DNA of 64,000 bases from Ganoderma boninense (taxonomy: Eukaryota > Basidiomycota > Agaricomycetes > Polyporales > Polyporaceae): the NCBI GenBank assembly GCA_002900995.3, contig CM035306.1, positions 2,824,100-2,888,099 on the forward strand. Reading direction: 5' to 3'. How positions within the stretch are numbered: the first letter of the stretch is position 1; each line of letters opens with the position of its first letter. Under the pieces are notes generated by a model. It was given only the letters and a program-made list of their open reading frames with translations, was not told where the DNA came from and searched no databases. Of this stretch, positions 10,329-21,250 are shown in pieces. Both the position numbers and the translations under genes were made by a program.

Positions 10329-13300
10329 TCAGTACGAAAACTCCTCCGAGAACAGCGCGATCGACCCGCGCATGTCCCCTCGCCGCACTCTCTGGGGGTC
10401 TATCTGTGCAGCGATGACCTTCCGCATCACCGCGTCCAGCGACGTCGGGCCACAACCTGCGAACCGCAACAGTGTCCAGTCAGCACCGCAACCGCGCCAG
10501 TACCCAGAGCCCCGGCAAGAAAGTACTCACATGCGACAGCGATCGCGCCCTTGGCCCGCTCGACCTCATCAGCCAGTATGCGGTCGAACTTCGGCTTGCC
10601 CGGTCTTGCATGCTCCGCCATGACGCCCACGTCCTCCGCCTCGCGCTCGTCCAAGTTCAGCCGGAGCTGCTCCCGCACGCTCTCGACTTCCCCGCGCGGC
10701 ACCAGCGCCGCGAACGTGTCCGTGTCCGTCCACTGGCTGAGGCGCGACAGTGAACGCGGCATGAGAAACGCGCTGCTCTGTTCCGAGATATGCGACAGCT
10801 GCGAAAACCGCTTCTTCCCTAGGCTAGTCCTAGAAATAGAGCTGGATGGGGGCATCGGGGATAACGGAGAGCGTGCAGAGTCCAGCAAGGGCATGGCGCT
10901 GTTGGGTGTCTTCAGACTTGCGTAGCTGTCCATATGGCCCTCCGTACTCTGACTCTGGCGCAGCGTCGCGGTGTCAATACTCGACCGACTTGCACTGATC
11001 ACCTCCATGCTGGGCCTGAGTGGGTGCGGCAGGTTCGTGATGATCGGCGGAGGCTGGACACTGGGGTCCCGCTTCTTCACGAGATGCACAGTGGACTGGC
11101 TTGCCAGTGACCCATCCAAGTCCCCATGCGACAGACTCTGTACGAGCTTCTCCTTCCGGGGCATACCAGAAGAGGACTGTCGACGCGAGAAGACCCGCCG
11201 CCACCTGCCTTCCTTCTTGATGGAGAGGTGGAACTGCGCCTCGCCGGGCAAATGTGTATCATCGTCGCCTTCCCAGTTCGTCAGGTCGAGTACATGCTCC
11301 TCGTGCCCAAGTTCCCCTTGGTCCTGCACCATGTCGGTGTAGTAGCTCAGGTCCAGGTCGCTGTCTTCATGCTCCGCGCTCTCCTCCGATGAGATGGACG
11401 CCCTCGACTCAGGTCGAGCGAACCCAGGTCGCGGCGGCTCTAGGTCAGCCACGCGATTCGTAGGTAGAGGGGCAAACGAGACCCGTGACGGGGACGCGGG
11501 ACGGTCGGAACCCGCCTCTGGCCTGACGTTTGTCACGAAGATGTCGATCTGTAGCTGCGAAGGACCCAGGACCTCCATGCACTTCCGGAGAACTGGCGCG
11601 CACCACTGGATATGACCTGTGGAGACGACATGAGCGTGACCAGCCACAAAAATTCAGCGGGTGCCATCCACAAGGAGAGCAAGACTGACCGAACTCGCGT
11701 ACAAGCCAGACGAATCGCACGCGGCTGGTCTTGTACCCGCGCTGCCCATAACCCCCGCTCCGACCGCCAAGGAACCGCCCATCGCGCCCCGCCATGCAGA
11801 GGCAGATGTACTGCAGTACCGACAACCCATAACTGACCCCAGACCCTCCCGCGACGATCAACACGGACGAGTAGTCCCCCCAAGATGCCCGTGCCGAGGA
11901 GCCGAACGGGCCGTCAACGCACGCGCGCAGAAGGACGCCGCGGCCAGGCATCTCGCAAGGAGGCGGTTTCTCGTCACGCACGATCTGCTGGCCGCGTGCG
12001 TGCATGATCGCGATGGTGTCCCAAAGATCCTTCGTCCACCCACCCTTCGCCCGAATGAGGAAGACAAGCACACGGCCGTCGTCGTACTGATTCTGCTCGT
12101 CGCAGATGGAGGCGGTGGTGAACGGATGTGACGTGAATCGGGTGATCGCGGGGATAGAGATGAGGAAGTGCTGTCCAGGAGCCCAAGTCAAGTACCCAGG
12201 CGTCACTATGCGTAGACGCACTGTGCGCCCGGGAAGCAGTTCCGCATGAACGAAGCCAGGAGGGGGCACGTAGTCGGTTGGTAAGGAAACCCCGAGCCCG
12301 GGAAGCTGGACATTAGGGGGATAGTGACCGATGCCCAACGACGACGCGGATAGTGGGGTTGCAGCGTAGGGCGACATGCCCGCCACTTTCGGCAGTTGGA
12401 AGTTGGCAAGCTTTTTGTTGTGCAACCCTGAGTCTCGAAGTTTGTTCGAGGGCGCCGACAATTTGCCTCCGACAAATCCATTGATGTATAACCACCAAGT
12501 AAACCGCCAGCAGCGCTCTCCGATCCAAAGACCCAGGGCAGCCCAGCACCACCACCATACTGGTGGGTGATGAAGAGCCGACATGATGATGGTGAGAGGG
12601 ACGAAGAGGACATGGAGGAACCAGAATGCCTCGTAGTGCTTCTTCCTCATGGGGGCGATGGAGAGCAGAAACACCATGGTCATGCAACCGAACGCCTGGC
12701 GCAATTATGGTTAGTCTACGCAGTTGTGGGTGCACTGAAATATAAAATTTACATACAGTCCATGCAAAGAGGAATTTCTCGTACTGCCAAGCCAGCGCAT
12801 ACGCAACTTTGCCGTCGCGATGGTCCTTGAGTAACTGTACGCTCCAGAGAGCGACATGTAGGACAGTGAGGAGATAAATAAGCCAAGCTGTTGCCTTGTG
12901 GAGCAACATGAGCTTGTCACAAAAGACCTGGACTGTAAACGAAAGTGAAAGGATAGCGAATGGAGGGGACTTCATGGCGAAGAGAACGCAGAGGGGAAAG
13001 AGGGCAAAAGCAATCAACCCTGTCCGATCACCCATTGTCCACCAGGCCTTGGGAATAGTGTACTGAGGGGCAAATTGCATGAACTGATCTATGCTGTAGT
13101 CACGCTTGGCGAAGCCGGAAGTAGTAGCATAAGGATATTGGGATAAAGTCCAAAAGTAGGAGCCCGGAGCGAGATTGTCAGGGCCGACGAAAGAGAGGGT
13201 CAAGGCGACGACGAAGATGAGGGCGACGGTGAATATCTGGGCATTGGAAGGGAAGGAGTATGGTTGTCGGTGGGGCTGACCGTTGGCCTTGGCGAGAGCC

Positions 13301-13605
13301 AGAGCATGTTTCTTCCTCCATGTTCGTCGTCTGAGAGCCCACTTGGACCAGAGAGCGCCTAAATACCCTCCGCGGAGATGGAGATGGTGGAAGAGGGACC
13401 AGAAGAGGAGAAACGCGCCTAGGGCGATCCAAAGGACGTAGGCGTAGACGCGACTGGAGTCGCTGAGGGCGCGAACGGCAAGGTACGCGGTTACGAACTC
13501 GAGGTCGTCGGAGTAGGCAGGAGAGGTGGGATTTGCGGGCCGCGATACGGGAGTGGTAGACGCCATTGCCCGCGCTTGGGAAGGGGGTGCACGCACCAAA
13601 TGCAC
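10329..13605 (-). CDS. Ferric/cupric reductase (FRE family), with long insert in the NADPH domain
   Basis: Plasma-membrane flavocytochrome that reduces Fe(III) or Cu(II) outside the cell with NADPH electrons. The start is 13605 or, more likely, 13566 (MASTTPVSR). Multi-pass N-terminal half holds the bis-haem histidine pairs, each 13 residues apart: LLHKATAWLIYLLTVLHVALW and FLHVLFVPLTIIMSALHHP. FAD binding is at HPFTTASI, and NADPH binding at VAGGSGVSYGLSVLQY. The chain continues HIQWCAPVLRKC and IDIFVTN, and the closing CGPTSLDAVMRKVI motif lies in the last exon (stop 10329-10331). Between IDIFVTN and the CGP motif sit about 300 Ser/Pro-rich, probably disordered residues (roughly 10600-11530). 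Introns are visible near 12720 (after LFAWT) and in the NADPH part. The next gene upstream is the copper chaperone ATX1, which fits a metal-uptake role. Substrate preference cannot be read. Confidence 0.9.
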
Positions 13606-14387
13606 GACCTGGACGTGACTGGCAATGCTCTCGAGGATGGGAGAAACGACTGGAGGGAGGGGCTGCGAGCGTTAGAGCCGTACTCCTGCTGGATGGGGGA
13701 TAAGGGACGGGGAAAGCGTCTTGGACGGCCCGGAGATTGTGAGGAGGAGAGGAGAGGAGCGGGGTTTATGGCAAGGATTGGTGACAGAGGGAGGAAAGAC
13801 GGAACATGGTGCGCAGTGTGGGAAGAAGGGAGGAGAGGGAGGAGGGGAGAACGGATAGAGCGAGGGACGCATTCCTGGGCACCCTCTCTGCCTTCTCGCG
13901 CGGCCTGAGTCGGCTTGACACCGGGCACCGAGCCCCATCCATTCCGTCATCTCGCACTCCGAGATTCGCGATCGTCCTCCATGGCCCGACTGATCGTGAT
14001 CGCCACCTGTAATACACTCTCGTCCCCCCAGCCAGTATATACTTACTCCCGCCGGCAAATCCAACCCGACGCTAGCACTACCATCGCACCGGCGTCAAAT
14101 GCATATGTGCCTGTCTGCTCAATTCGCGTGGCCCGTTTGAACGCCCTCGTGTGGCTGGGTCGACGTGTCCATCGGCTGCGCCTTGCTTATTTGGTACGAA
14201 GGTCGTCCACCAACCTCGGCCGGCATGCAGGCTAAATCCGGCGGCCGCCCTAAGCGTCCCAGAAATAAGTACAGTACATCACATTGCCGATTCCTCTTCA
14301 TACAATCAAAAACCGGGGCCACAACAGACGGCCGCATCGTCTCCGTCTCGTCGCCATGCCCCCTTCCAGGCCTGAATTCCCAAGCGT
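13606..14387. other. Intergenic, ferric reductase upstream region
   Basis: About 780 bp between the reductase start and the ATX1 stop. A purine-rich stretch on the plus strand (about 13730-13860) is the pyrimidine-rich leader of the reductase when read on the minus strand. No gene supported. Candidate iron-response sites (GATA cores) cannot be judged by eye. Confidence 0.45.
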
Positions 14388-14897
14388 TCACTCGACGGTC
14401 TCCCCAGAGATGATCTAGGCCCCAGATAAGCCCTCGTCTGCGGAAGAAGGCAGCGCTGCTGGTAGGACACACCTCCTTGCCCGTCTTCGCGATCTTCTCG
14501 CGGAGCGGCTCGAATGCGATCGTGCCCTTCACCAGCACCTCCTGCTTCTCCAGGCTGATGTCGTACGAGGACACACCTGCGCGCACAACCAGACAAGGTC
14601 CGAAGCGGCAGTCGGTTGTCCAGCACCGCGTCAGCGTTCCTGGTCTGGACGGACGCCTATCTGCTCAGTGCCTGCGCACCTTCGGTCTTCTTCAGCACGC
14701 GGTCCACGGCTCCAGAGCAGCCGCTGCACGTCATCTGTCGCCGCCAGTCGCTCGCTCAGTCAGCTCTCGATAGCCGCGGTCATCCCGAGAGCACTGCATC
14801 ATCACCTTCACGTTGAACTTGTAGGTGTGCTCGGACTATCGTGCAGGTACCATTTAGCAATCACGGCGAAAGCAAGAAAGGCTTCATTACACACCAT
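14388..14897 (-). CDS. ATX1: Atx1 copper chaperone, five exons, first coding exon is ATG only
   Basis: Small cytosolic chaperone that hands Cu(I) to the Ccc2-type Golgi copper ATPase. Exons 14895-14897 (ATG alone), 14806-14835, 14680-14734, 14473-14576 and 14388-14414 join in frame to 72 residues plus stop. The protein begins MSEHTYKFNVK, then carries the copper site MTCSGCSGAVDRVLKKTEG (MTCxxC), then VSSYDISLEKQEVLVKGTIA, and ends GKEIISGETVE. Size and motif order are those of the family. The ATG sits in a strong context (GCCGCC before it) and is followed at once by a GTGTGT donor; the acceptor CGATAG precedes TCCGAG. Exon 5 was chosen because nearer acceptors would make an intron of only about 31 nt. 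It neighbours a ferric reductase on the same strand. Copper delivery to Fet3-type oxidases is established for the family, not shown here. Confidence 0.92.
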
Positions 14898-15296
14898 GGC
14901 GGCTAGCAGGACAGTCCTCTTCTGACGGTCGGTAGGCGGGTGGTGATGGTGCGGAGTGCGTCCAAGTCAAGGGCAGCGAAGAAGGGCAAGGGAGAAGGAG
15001 GCTGTTGAACGGAGACGCGTCCCTGCGTATTTATCGCGGCGACGGCGCCGACCATCGTGATCAATCGCGCAAAACTCGCACAAGAGGGTCGGCGGCAAGT
15101 GCCGACGGTAGCTAAGTCGACATGCAACTTATTTACTCAGCCGGTGCTTCCTGTGCATTCGTGCATCTCAAACTCTGTCTCGTCCCGCCTCCTGGCATCA
15201 GAAGAGGCAGTCCGGATCCGTGCGGATCTTGTGCGTGGTCAAGCAATTGAACGTTGTCTAGTCTACTAAGCAATGGTGTAGCGCCAGACTCCGGTA
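14898..15296. promoter_or_regulatory. ATX1 upstream region
   Basis: About 400 bp between the ATX1 start and the stop of the amino-acid transporter, both on the minus strand. It presumably contains the ATX1 promoter and leader. No gene seen. Confidence 0.45.
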
Positions 15297-17736
15297 TCAT
15301 CGAGTTGACGTCCGCATCTCAAGATGCTCATCCCCTTCTGTTGCCACGGCCTGCCACCCAGAGCTCGTATCTGGCCGTCCGCGAACCCGGCCGAGGAGGT
15401 TTGAGAAGAACGCTACATCCTCGCATAAGTCGACTTCTTCCGCACACGGTTCAAGCGAAGATCTACCTTGTACAGCAGTCGGCTGACCGTCTCGCCGTTG
15501 CGTGATATAATAGACCGGGATGCCCACGAGCACGAACGCTATGGGGAGTGTTGGGTGAGCATCCATGTCCCCACGGCTGTACGTCTGAGCTTACCAAGCA
15601 CAGCCATTGCCTCTAAAGGCGCAGCAATGATAGGCATGCAAAGCAAGAATAGGCACACCTGCGCAAGGTTGACAAGGCCGGTCAGTCGGGGGAAAAGGCC
15701 ATAAACACCAGTGGTGATACATACTGCGCAGAAGACTAATGGCGTAATTATCCACGTTTTGTACGGTCTTTCAAGCGTAGGTTCCTTCACCCGCAGTATA
15801 ACAAGACCTAATACCTGCATAAACCAATTCAGGTGGAATGAGGTGGTTAAAACTTGCGCAGTCGCTTACTGTCAAGAAATAGAAAGCCCACGACGCGACT
15901 ACTGCGAAATTGATTAGCGAGCGGAACCCGCCACCGAAGAGGATGAAGGTGACTGTCAATCCAGCTTGTAGGCACATCGCATTGAGGGGTGTCTTGAGCA
16001 TGGAGTTATGGCGACCGAATAGCGCAGGGAGGTAACCCTCTTTCCCGGCCACGTAGATTAGTCGGGCTGTCGTAAAGGAGGAGCCTAGATAGATTATTGA
16101 GCACCCTGCGGTCTCGTTGACCAAGGTACAAATATTCACCATTCAGTGCCCCGAAACAGGAGAACGCAACCATAGCTGCGAACACAGCACCACCGACAGG
16201 ACCGAAGAGGGCACGTCCAAAGTCGAGCGCGACAGTGTTACTAAGGCCGACTGTTGCCTACGTGATTCCATGAGTCTTCATACTTCCATAAAAAGGTGAG
16301 TTGGCCTACTTTATCGAGTACAGCAAAGTACGCGATGTTCGCAAGAATAAAGAGGATCTAGGCGAGGGTTAAACGAATTCAGACGCGAAGCGGAGTCCGC
16401 TCACCATGACGATTGCCATGCTCGAGTGAATTGCTCGAGGGATGTTCTTTTCCGCATGCTTCATTTCGCCTCCAACGTAGTTGGCTTGATCCCAGCCATC
16501 GAAGGCCCACAGGCTCGAATATAGCGCCAAAGCGTACGCTGACGGACTCGTGCTTGAGTGTTCGAAAAGCGGTTGGGTGAACGATGTGGCCGCCTTTTCC
16601 ACGGGCCAGTTGCACAAGCCCAAGGATAGTGATTGAAATCTATGCAACCATAGATATGGCCGAGCGAGCAAGGCTGTCAATACCATCCAGGCTCGACCAC
16701 ATGTGATCGGCACACACCAATGCAACGATCTACTTGTTGTCAGCACATTTTGGGCAAGATAGGGAGGCTGCAAGCCCTCACCTTGACGGTCGTGAATACT
16801 ACTGCGGCCCGAGAGCCAAGTGTGGGAGTAGCCACACAGATGAGGGACACGAGCAGGACTGCCGCAACAGCGGTGAGTTTGATCGCCCACTGGGGAATAT
16901 CATCTGGCGATACCTCAGCACGGGTAGTATGCCAGAAGAGTCGATTAAGGTATTCTGAAAATATAAGGCTGATTACGGCGTTGCCGCCTGTCCGCCAACC
17001 CGTCGTGTGAGCACGCACAGTGAAGTGTTGGGGTACGTAGCATGTCCGCGCACCTGGTTTGAGAGCTGATATAGCCGTCCATGCGAATAAATACGACACG
17101 AGGGGCCCGTAGGAGTATTGGAGGTACGCCTGTGCGCCTCCGTTTACGGGTATAGAGGACCCCAGCTCAGCGAAGCTGCTTGCTCCTGTCCATGCCAGTA
17201 CCCCGGCTGCGAACCAGACCAGCAAGCTCGCACCGACGCTCTGGGTATTTGCTACTACCACGCCCGGCGAAGAGCTTTCCACCGGACTGAGTACCAGGTG
17301 AGAGGAAAGTGACTAACCAACTCACAAGATTCCCGAACCAATCTGCAAACCCACGATGAGGGCAATGCCTGGATACGTCCAGCCACGTCAGGTTATACTC
17401 CGGCCAGCTTCTTTAAAGATTATACGCACCATTCACCAGCCCTAACCGCTTTTCATTTGACTCTAGGTGTACATCCTCCGGTTCGCTCAGGCTTGCGCTC
17501 AACGGCAGAAGGTCCCGCTGAAAGTCGAAGCCGGAGACAGAATATGACCGGCCACGAAAGGGTCGAGGGTTTTCAGCTAGCAGTGGGCCCTCTGAAAGCT
17601 CTAGATCACGGAGAGAGTCATCGGAATCTTCAGAAAGGCGGGTCGAGCGAATTGAAGGCGAATAGATCGGGGAAGTAGCGCTCCGTGGTGACTTGAGGGT
17701 GTCTAACAGAGTGGCGTTAAGGGTCGAGGATGTCAT
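15297..17736 (-). CDS. LAT-type amino-acid transporter (APC superfamily)
   Basis: Multi-pass membrane permease of the L-type/MUP1-like branch. The first exon (from ATG 17736) encodes about 100 cytoplasmic Ser/Pro-rich residues ending KRLGLVNG. The next short exon gives the first membrane helix, GIALIVGLQIGSGIF, with the family's GSGIF substrate motif, and then SSPGVVVANTQSVGASL. Later exons give FAELGSSIPVNGGAQAYLQY, YSSLWAFDGWDQANYVGGEM, PRAIHSSMAIVMV, TARLIYVAGKEGYLPALF and a last pair of helices (PLVFCAVCITTGVYGLFP, LAQVCLFLLCMPIIAAPLEA). The C-terminal tail ends at 15297. At least eight introns. The WDQANYVGGE motif is typical of LAT1-like proteins. Substrate (methionine, neutral amino acids or other) cannot be decided. 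It lies behind ATX1 with no evident functional link. Confidence 0.88.
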
Positions 17737-18238
17737 GCGAGTTGCAAGCCTTGCGATTGCGAACAGGACTCTAGAGGTTCGTAGTGGTTATGAGTAAACG
17801 TCGCAGGTCGTGGAGGCGAGTCAAGAGGGTAATACAGCGGATGCGAAGAATGAGGAAAAGGTCAAACGCGTCCAGGGCGGCTCCACTCTCGATCCCAAGT
17901 TCTTCCAATAGGCGCTCACAACCTTCCAAAATCGCGTAGTGTTTTACGTACCGAAACTTGGTTGGGATCATCAAGGCACACTACAACTGCATCGAGCCAA
18001 TAGAACAGCCTTTGTACGAGAGGTGTAAAGATCCAAACCTTAGGACTAGTCATGTCAGGGCATCCAAAGGGACCCAAGTGACAACTTGAGCTCGTTGAGG
18101 CTCATGCGCAATAATTACGACAAGCCAAGCAGCTTCTGAACGGTAATGCTGGAAGGATAAAGGACTAACATAGAATGCGCCCTGCGCCCAAACACTGAAC
18201 ATTTCACTCTCAGGAAAGACAGTCGCGACACCTCTGAA
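17737..18238. promoter_or_regulatory. Intergenic, transporter promoter / MTR3 3' region
   Basis: About 500 bp. A 67-residue minus-strand open frame (17771-17974) has no recognisable domain and lies in the position of the transporter's 5' leader, so I do not call it a gene. Confidence 0.4.
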
Positions 18239-19301
18239 TCATGTATTCTGTGCATTCTGGAGAAGTGCTTGTGCAATAACGGCGTGGATCTCTGTGTATC
18301 GTTCTTGGCATGCCTCCATACACTATTGGGATGGTGAGTTCTAGGCATAAAAATGCACAAAAGTAGCTCACATTTATTGCATCGCTTGGCGACATTGAAC
18401 CCGACTGCCATACGCTCGAAATGGTTCCAAGAGCAGGCATGCCTGAAAGGACCAATGTCCCAGAGGAGACTTTTCCTTCCTCGTCTGTTGGGTCGAGCCA
18501 AATCTCACCACCCACAACCGCCTATACTGGATCAGCACATAAGGAAGGGAGAGACCAACAACTACGTACCGCTGAACACGACGCAACTAATCCCAGCATT
18601 TCTATGCCAGCATCCGCCAATGCAGCACTAGCTGCCACTGAGCCCGATGCGATGCACCCTTCAATGCCGTCGTTTTCAATGATAGTGATGAACACATCTA
18701 TCGTGGATTTTGGAAGAAGTTCTAGGCGGACCGCTGACAACAAAGCTTGTTGGATTTGAACAGCAATCGACCGGTCTTCGGCGTCCTAGGTGGGGGGTCA
18801 ACGCCAAGGACAACCAAGAGAGAGAGGAAGAGCCCACTCGTATAGGGACCCTTCGTCGGGTACACGAGAAAGGCGCGAACTTGACCTCAACGTTCAAACG
18901 CCCTTTCTCACTGTATGTTGTGGTTTTCGACTGTCGGGGCCCATACCTACACATCAGGGCACGTTCAAGCACCAGAGCCAGAGACGAAACGGCGGAGAAC
19001 TCACTCACACCGCACACGCAATCTTTGTTTTCTCAGTCTCAATGTATGCGGATCCGTTCGCTTGGTTTATGAGGCCCGCATTCAAGACTTTCGCACATAT
19101 GAACGGGTGGGGGTGAGTCAGATATCAAGATGGTCGCAAAGATGAGAGCATACAGATTGGTCGAATCTCGTGCGCTGCCCGTCCTCTCCTAGGGTTTCCA
19201 GGCTTCCATCTTGATTCCTCTTCTTCGTCGGAGTCAAATATTGGCTGAAAACTCTCATCAGGCCCATTTATACGTCTGCGGTCGAAATTTGCCTGCGCCA
19301 T
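18239..19301 (-). CDS. MTR3: Exosome ring subunit Mtr3 (RNase PH-like)
   Basis: One of the six RNase PH-like proteins that form the ring of the RNA exosome. Six exons join in frame to about 260 residues, close to the S. pombe length. The start at 19301 gives MAQANFDRRRINGPDESFQ, an acidic stretch, RGRAAHEIRPI and, after an intron, FLNAGLINQANGSAYIE. Then come VYGPRQSKTTTYSEKGRLN, FAPFSCTRRRVP, DAEDRSIAVQIQQAL, LLPKSTIDVFITIIENDG, ALADAGIEMLGLVASCSA and AVVGGEIWLDPTDEEG. The final exon is CMEACQERYTEIHAVIAQAL with stop at 18239-18241. PKSTIDVFITIIENDG and the long acidic N-terminus favour Mtr3 over Rrp41 or Rrp46. The gene is head-to-head with an NSRP1-like gene across 144 bp. Eukaryotic ring subunits are catalytically inactive; I did not test the residues here. 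Confidence 0.88.
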
Positions 19302-19445
19302 GATGAAGTAGAGAAGAAAGTAGTATTGAGCGCCTACGCGTAATGCACCGCGACCAAACGCTCACTTGGATGGGCGCTTCCTTGGACACAACTTGTCCAC
19401 CACTTCCACCGTCCACGTCCCTCGATTCAGCCTTTCTCCTAGTCC
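19302..19445. promoter_or_regulatory. 144-bp bidirectional promoter, MTR3 / NSRP1
   Basis: Only 144 bp separate the two start codons, which point away from each other, so both genes must share control sequence. The plus-strand side ends in a C/T-rich leader before the NSRP1 ATG. Confidence 0.75.
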
Positions 19446-20737
19446 ATGAAGGTTTCATTCTCTCTCAAAGGCAAAGCCACAGCGAAGCCCGTAGGCGACG
19501 CGCCATCTCTCAAGCGAACTGCTGCGTTCGCTGCCCTGGACGACGATGAACCCGTAGACGCAGCCCCGACGGCCACCGGTGCCAACGGGAAGGTCGCAGC
19601 GAATAAACAGTTCATTGCGCAAAGCGTGGAGATGTCAAAGTCGATGAAGAAGAAGCTAGAGGCCGAAAAGAAGGTGGACGCGACGGTGTTCGAGTACGAC
19701 GAGGTGTGGGACAAGATGCAACAGACGAAGCTCAAGCAGAAGGAGGCAAAGGAAGCCGATGCGAAGGAGCGAAAGGTGAGTGTCCCTTTCCGGAGAGCTG
19801 TGATCCTTTTTCCTGCGAGCGCTGATATACTGAAGAGCTTCGCAGCCGAAGTACATTAGTGGGCTGCTCGCGTCCGCAGCTACACGGCGACTCGACCACT
19901 TGAGGGCGGAAGAGAAGATGATACAACGCGAGCGAGAGCTTGAAGGCGACGAGTTCAAGGACAAGGAGTCCTTCGTGACGCAAGCGTACAAAGATCAAAT
20001 GGAGGAACTACGACGAGCAGAAGAGGAAGAGCGACAACGTGACGGTACGCCAATACAACTGCAGATGTCATGCATAAGGCCCTTTCTAACGTGCCGTCGT
20101 AGAGGAGGAAAAGAAGAAGAATAGCAAGACCGTCGGAACTGGCATGGCACACTTCTACCGCAAACTGCTAGAGGAGTCCGAGCAGAAGCACGAGGAAACG
20201 GTCGCCGCTGCCGAGTCCAAACCGACAATAGGCCCGCAAGGCGGGCCCAACCTCACCATCACAAAGCCGCCGGATTTCACTCCCAGGTCGGACGTCGAGC
20301 TGGCGCGCATCGCGCGCGAGCAAGGGAAGGACGTCGAGCTCAACGACGACAACCAGATCGTCGACAAGCGTGAACTGCTTTCTGCCGGTCTGAATCTCTC
20401 AATGCCCAACACCCGGAAAGCGGGCCTCCAGCTGCACAAGAAGAACAAGGATGGGGAAGAGCAGGTGGACACGCACCGTGCTGTGGGGACGGCCGCAAGC
20501 CGCCGAGAGATCAACGAACGACGCGCAAGGGAGATGCAGAGACAGATGGAAGAGGAGAAACAACGATTACGGTCGGAGCAGGAACGGGAGGAGCAGGAGA
20601 GCAGGAACAGGGTGGTGGAAAAGAGGAACGATGAGGCATCAGTGAGGAGTGCGAAGGAGCGGTATCTAGAGCGGAAGCGACGTCGGTTGGAGGAGACCTC
20701 TGCAACGGCAGAGGACGGTCAGGCAGATCCTCACTAG
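19446..20737 (+). CDS. NSRP1: Nuclear speckle splicing regulator NSRP1-like (CCDC55/DUF2040)
   Basis: Three exons (19446-19775, about 19847-20043, about 20103-20737). The N-terminus is MKVSFSLKGKATAKP and then a linker with LKRTAAFAALDDDE. The conserved DUF2040 helix-rich region runs from FEYDEVWDKMQQTKLKQKE through PKYISGLLASAATRRLDHL and MIQRERELEGDEFKDKESF to FVTQAYKDQMEELRRAEEEE. A low-complexity middle follows with LPNTRKAGLQ-like segments. The C-terminal 90 residues are a charged Arg/Glu-rich coiled coil (RRAREMQRQMEEEKQRL). Human NSRP1 regulates alternative splicing in nuclear speckles; that role is carried over by family only. Divergent from MTR3 and convergent on the kinase-like gene. 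Confidence 0.87.
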
Positions 20738-21250
20738 CCGCCTTCGCTCGTATCCGCCTGGGTTTGTACTGTATTATTGCTCATCTGTACCCCTAATAAT
20801 CGTGGATTTTACACCTCTTTGTCGCAGATCGGACGGATTTTTTGTGGATGGAATTCATTCGAGCGAGGTGTGGAATACGTTTCTGTCGACGTGTTTTCTG
20901 TACATGTGCACTTTCTACCACCAGCTCAGCAAGTTGAGGGTTTGTCCCCATGTTGAAGCATCGATATCTCACATCGCCCGGGAACCAATGCGACGGCAGA
21001 TACAAGAAGCCTCGCTATCTTCCTGCCCCTCCGCTCACGCGATGCCCAATATCTTACGTAGTCATAACCGACAATCCACGACTCGCTCGAGGTGACCAGG
21101 GTGGTATAAGTAAGCGACAAACTACAAGTCATATGGATCCTATTCTACATTGTTATCCGGGAGAAAGCGAACGCAGGAAGGATGTAAATACATTATACGA
21201 TTACGTCCATAATTAAGCGTCTCAAGGTATCAGATTGAGGGAGAGAGACT
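20738..21250. other. Convergent 3' intergenic region
   Basis: About 510 bp between the NSRP1 stop and the stop of the kinase-like gene. AT-richer than its neighbours, with no conserved reading frame. It should hold two facing 3' untranslated regions. Confidence 0.5.

Noticed and set aside
14415..14472. Shorter last intron of ATX1 using the CCGCAG acceptor near 14438
   Set aside because: It would make an intron of about 31 nt and a long non-family tail or a less typical end; the CCTAG acceptor gives the usual Atx1 end and length.
17771..17974. 67-residue minus-strand open frame between the transporter and MTR3
   Set aside because: No recognisable domain, and it lies where the transporter leader is expected.
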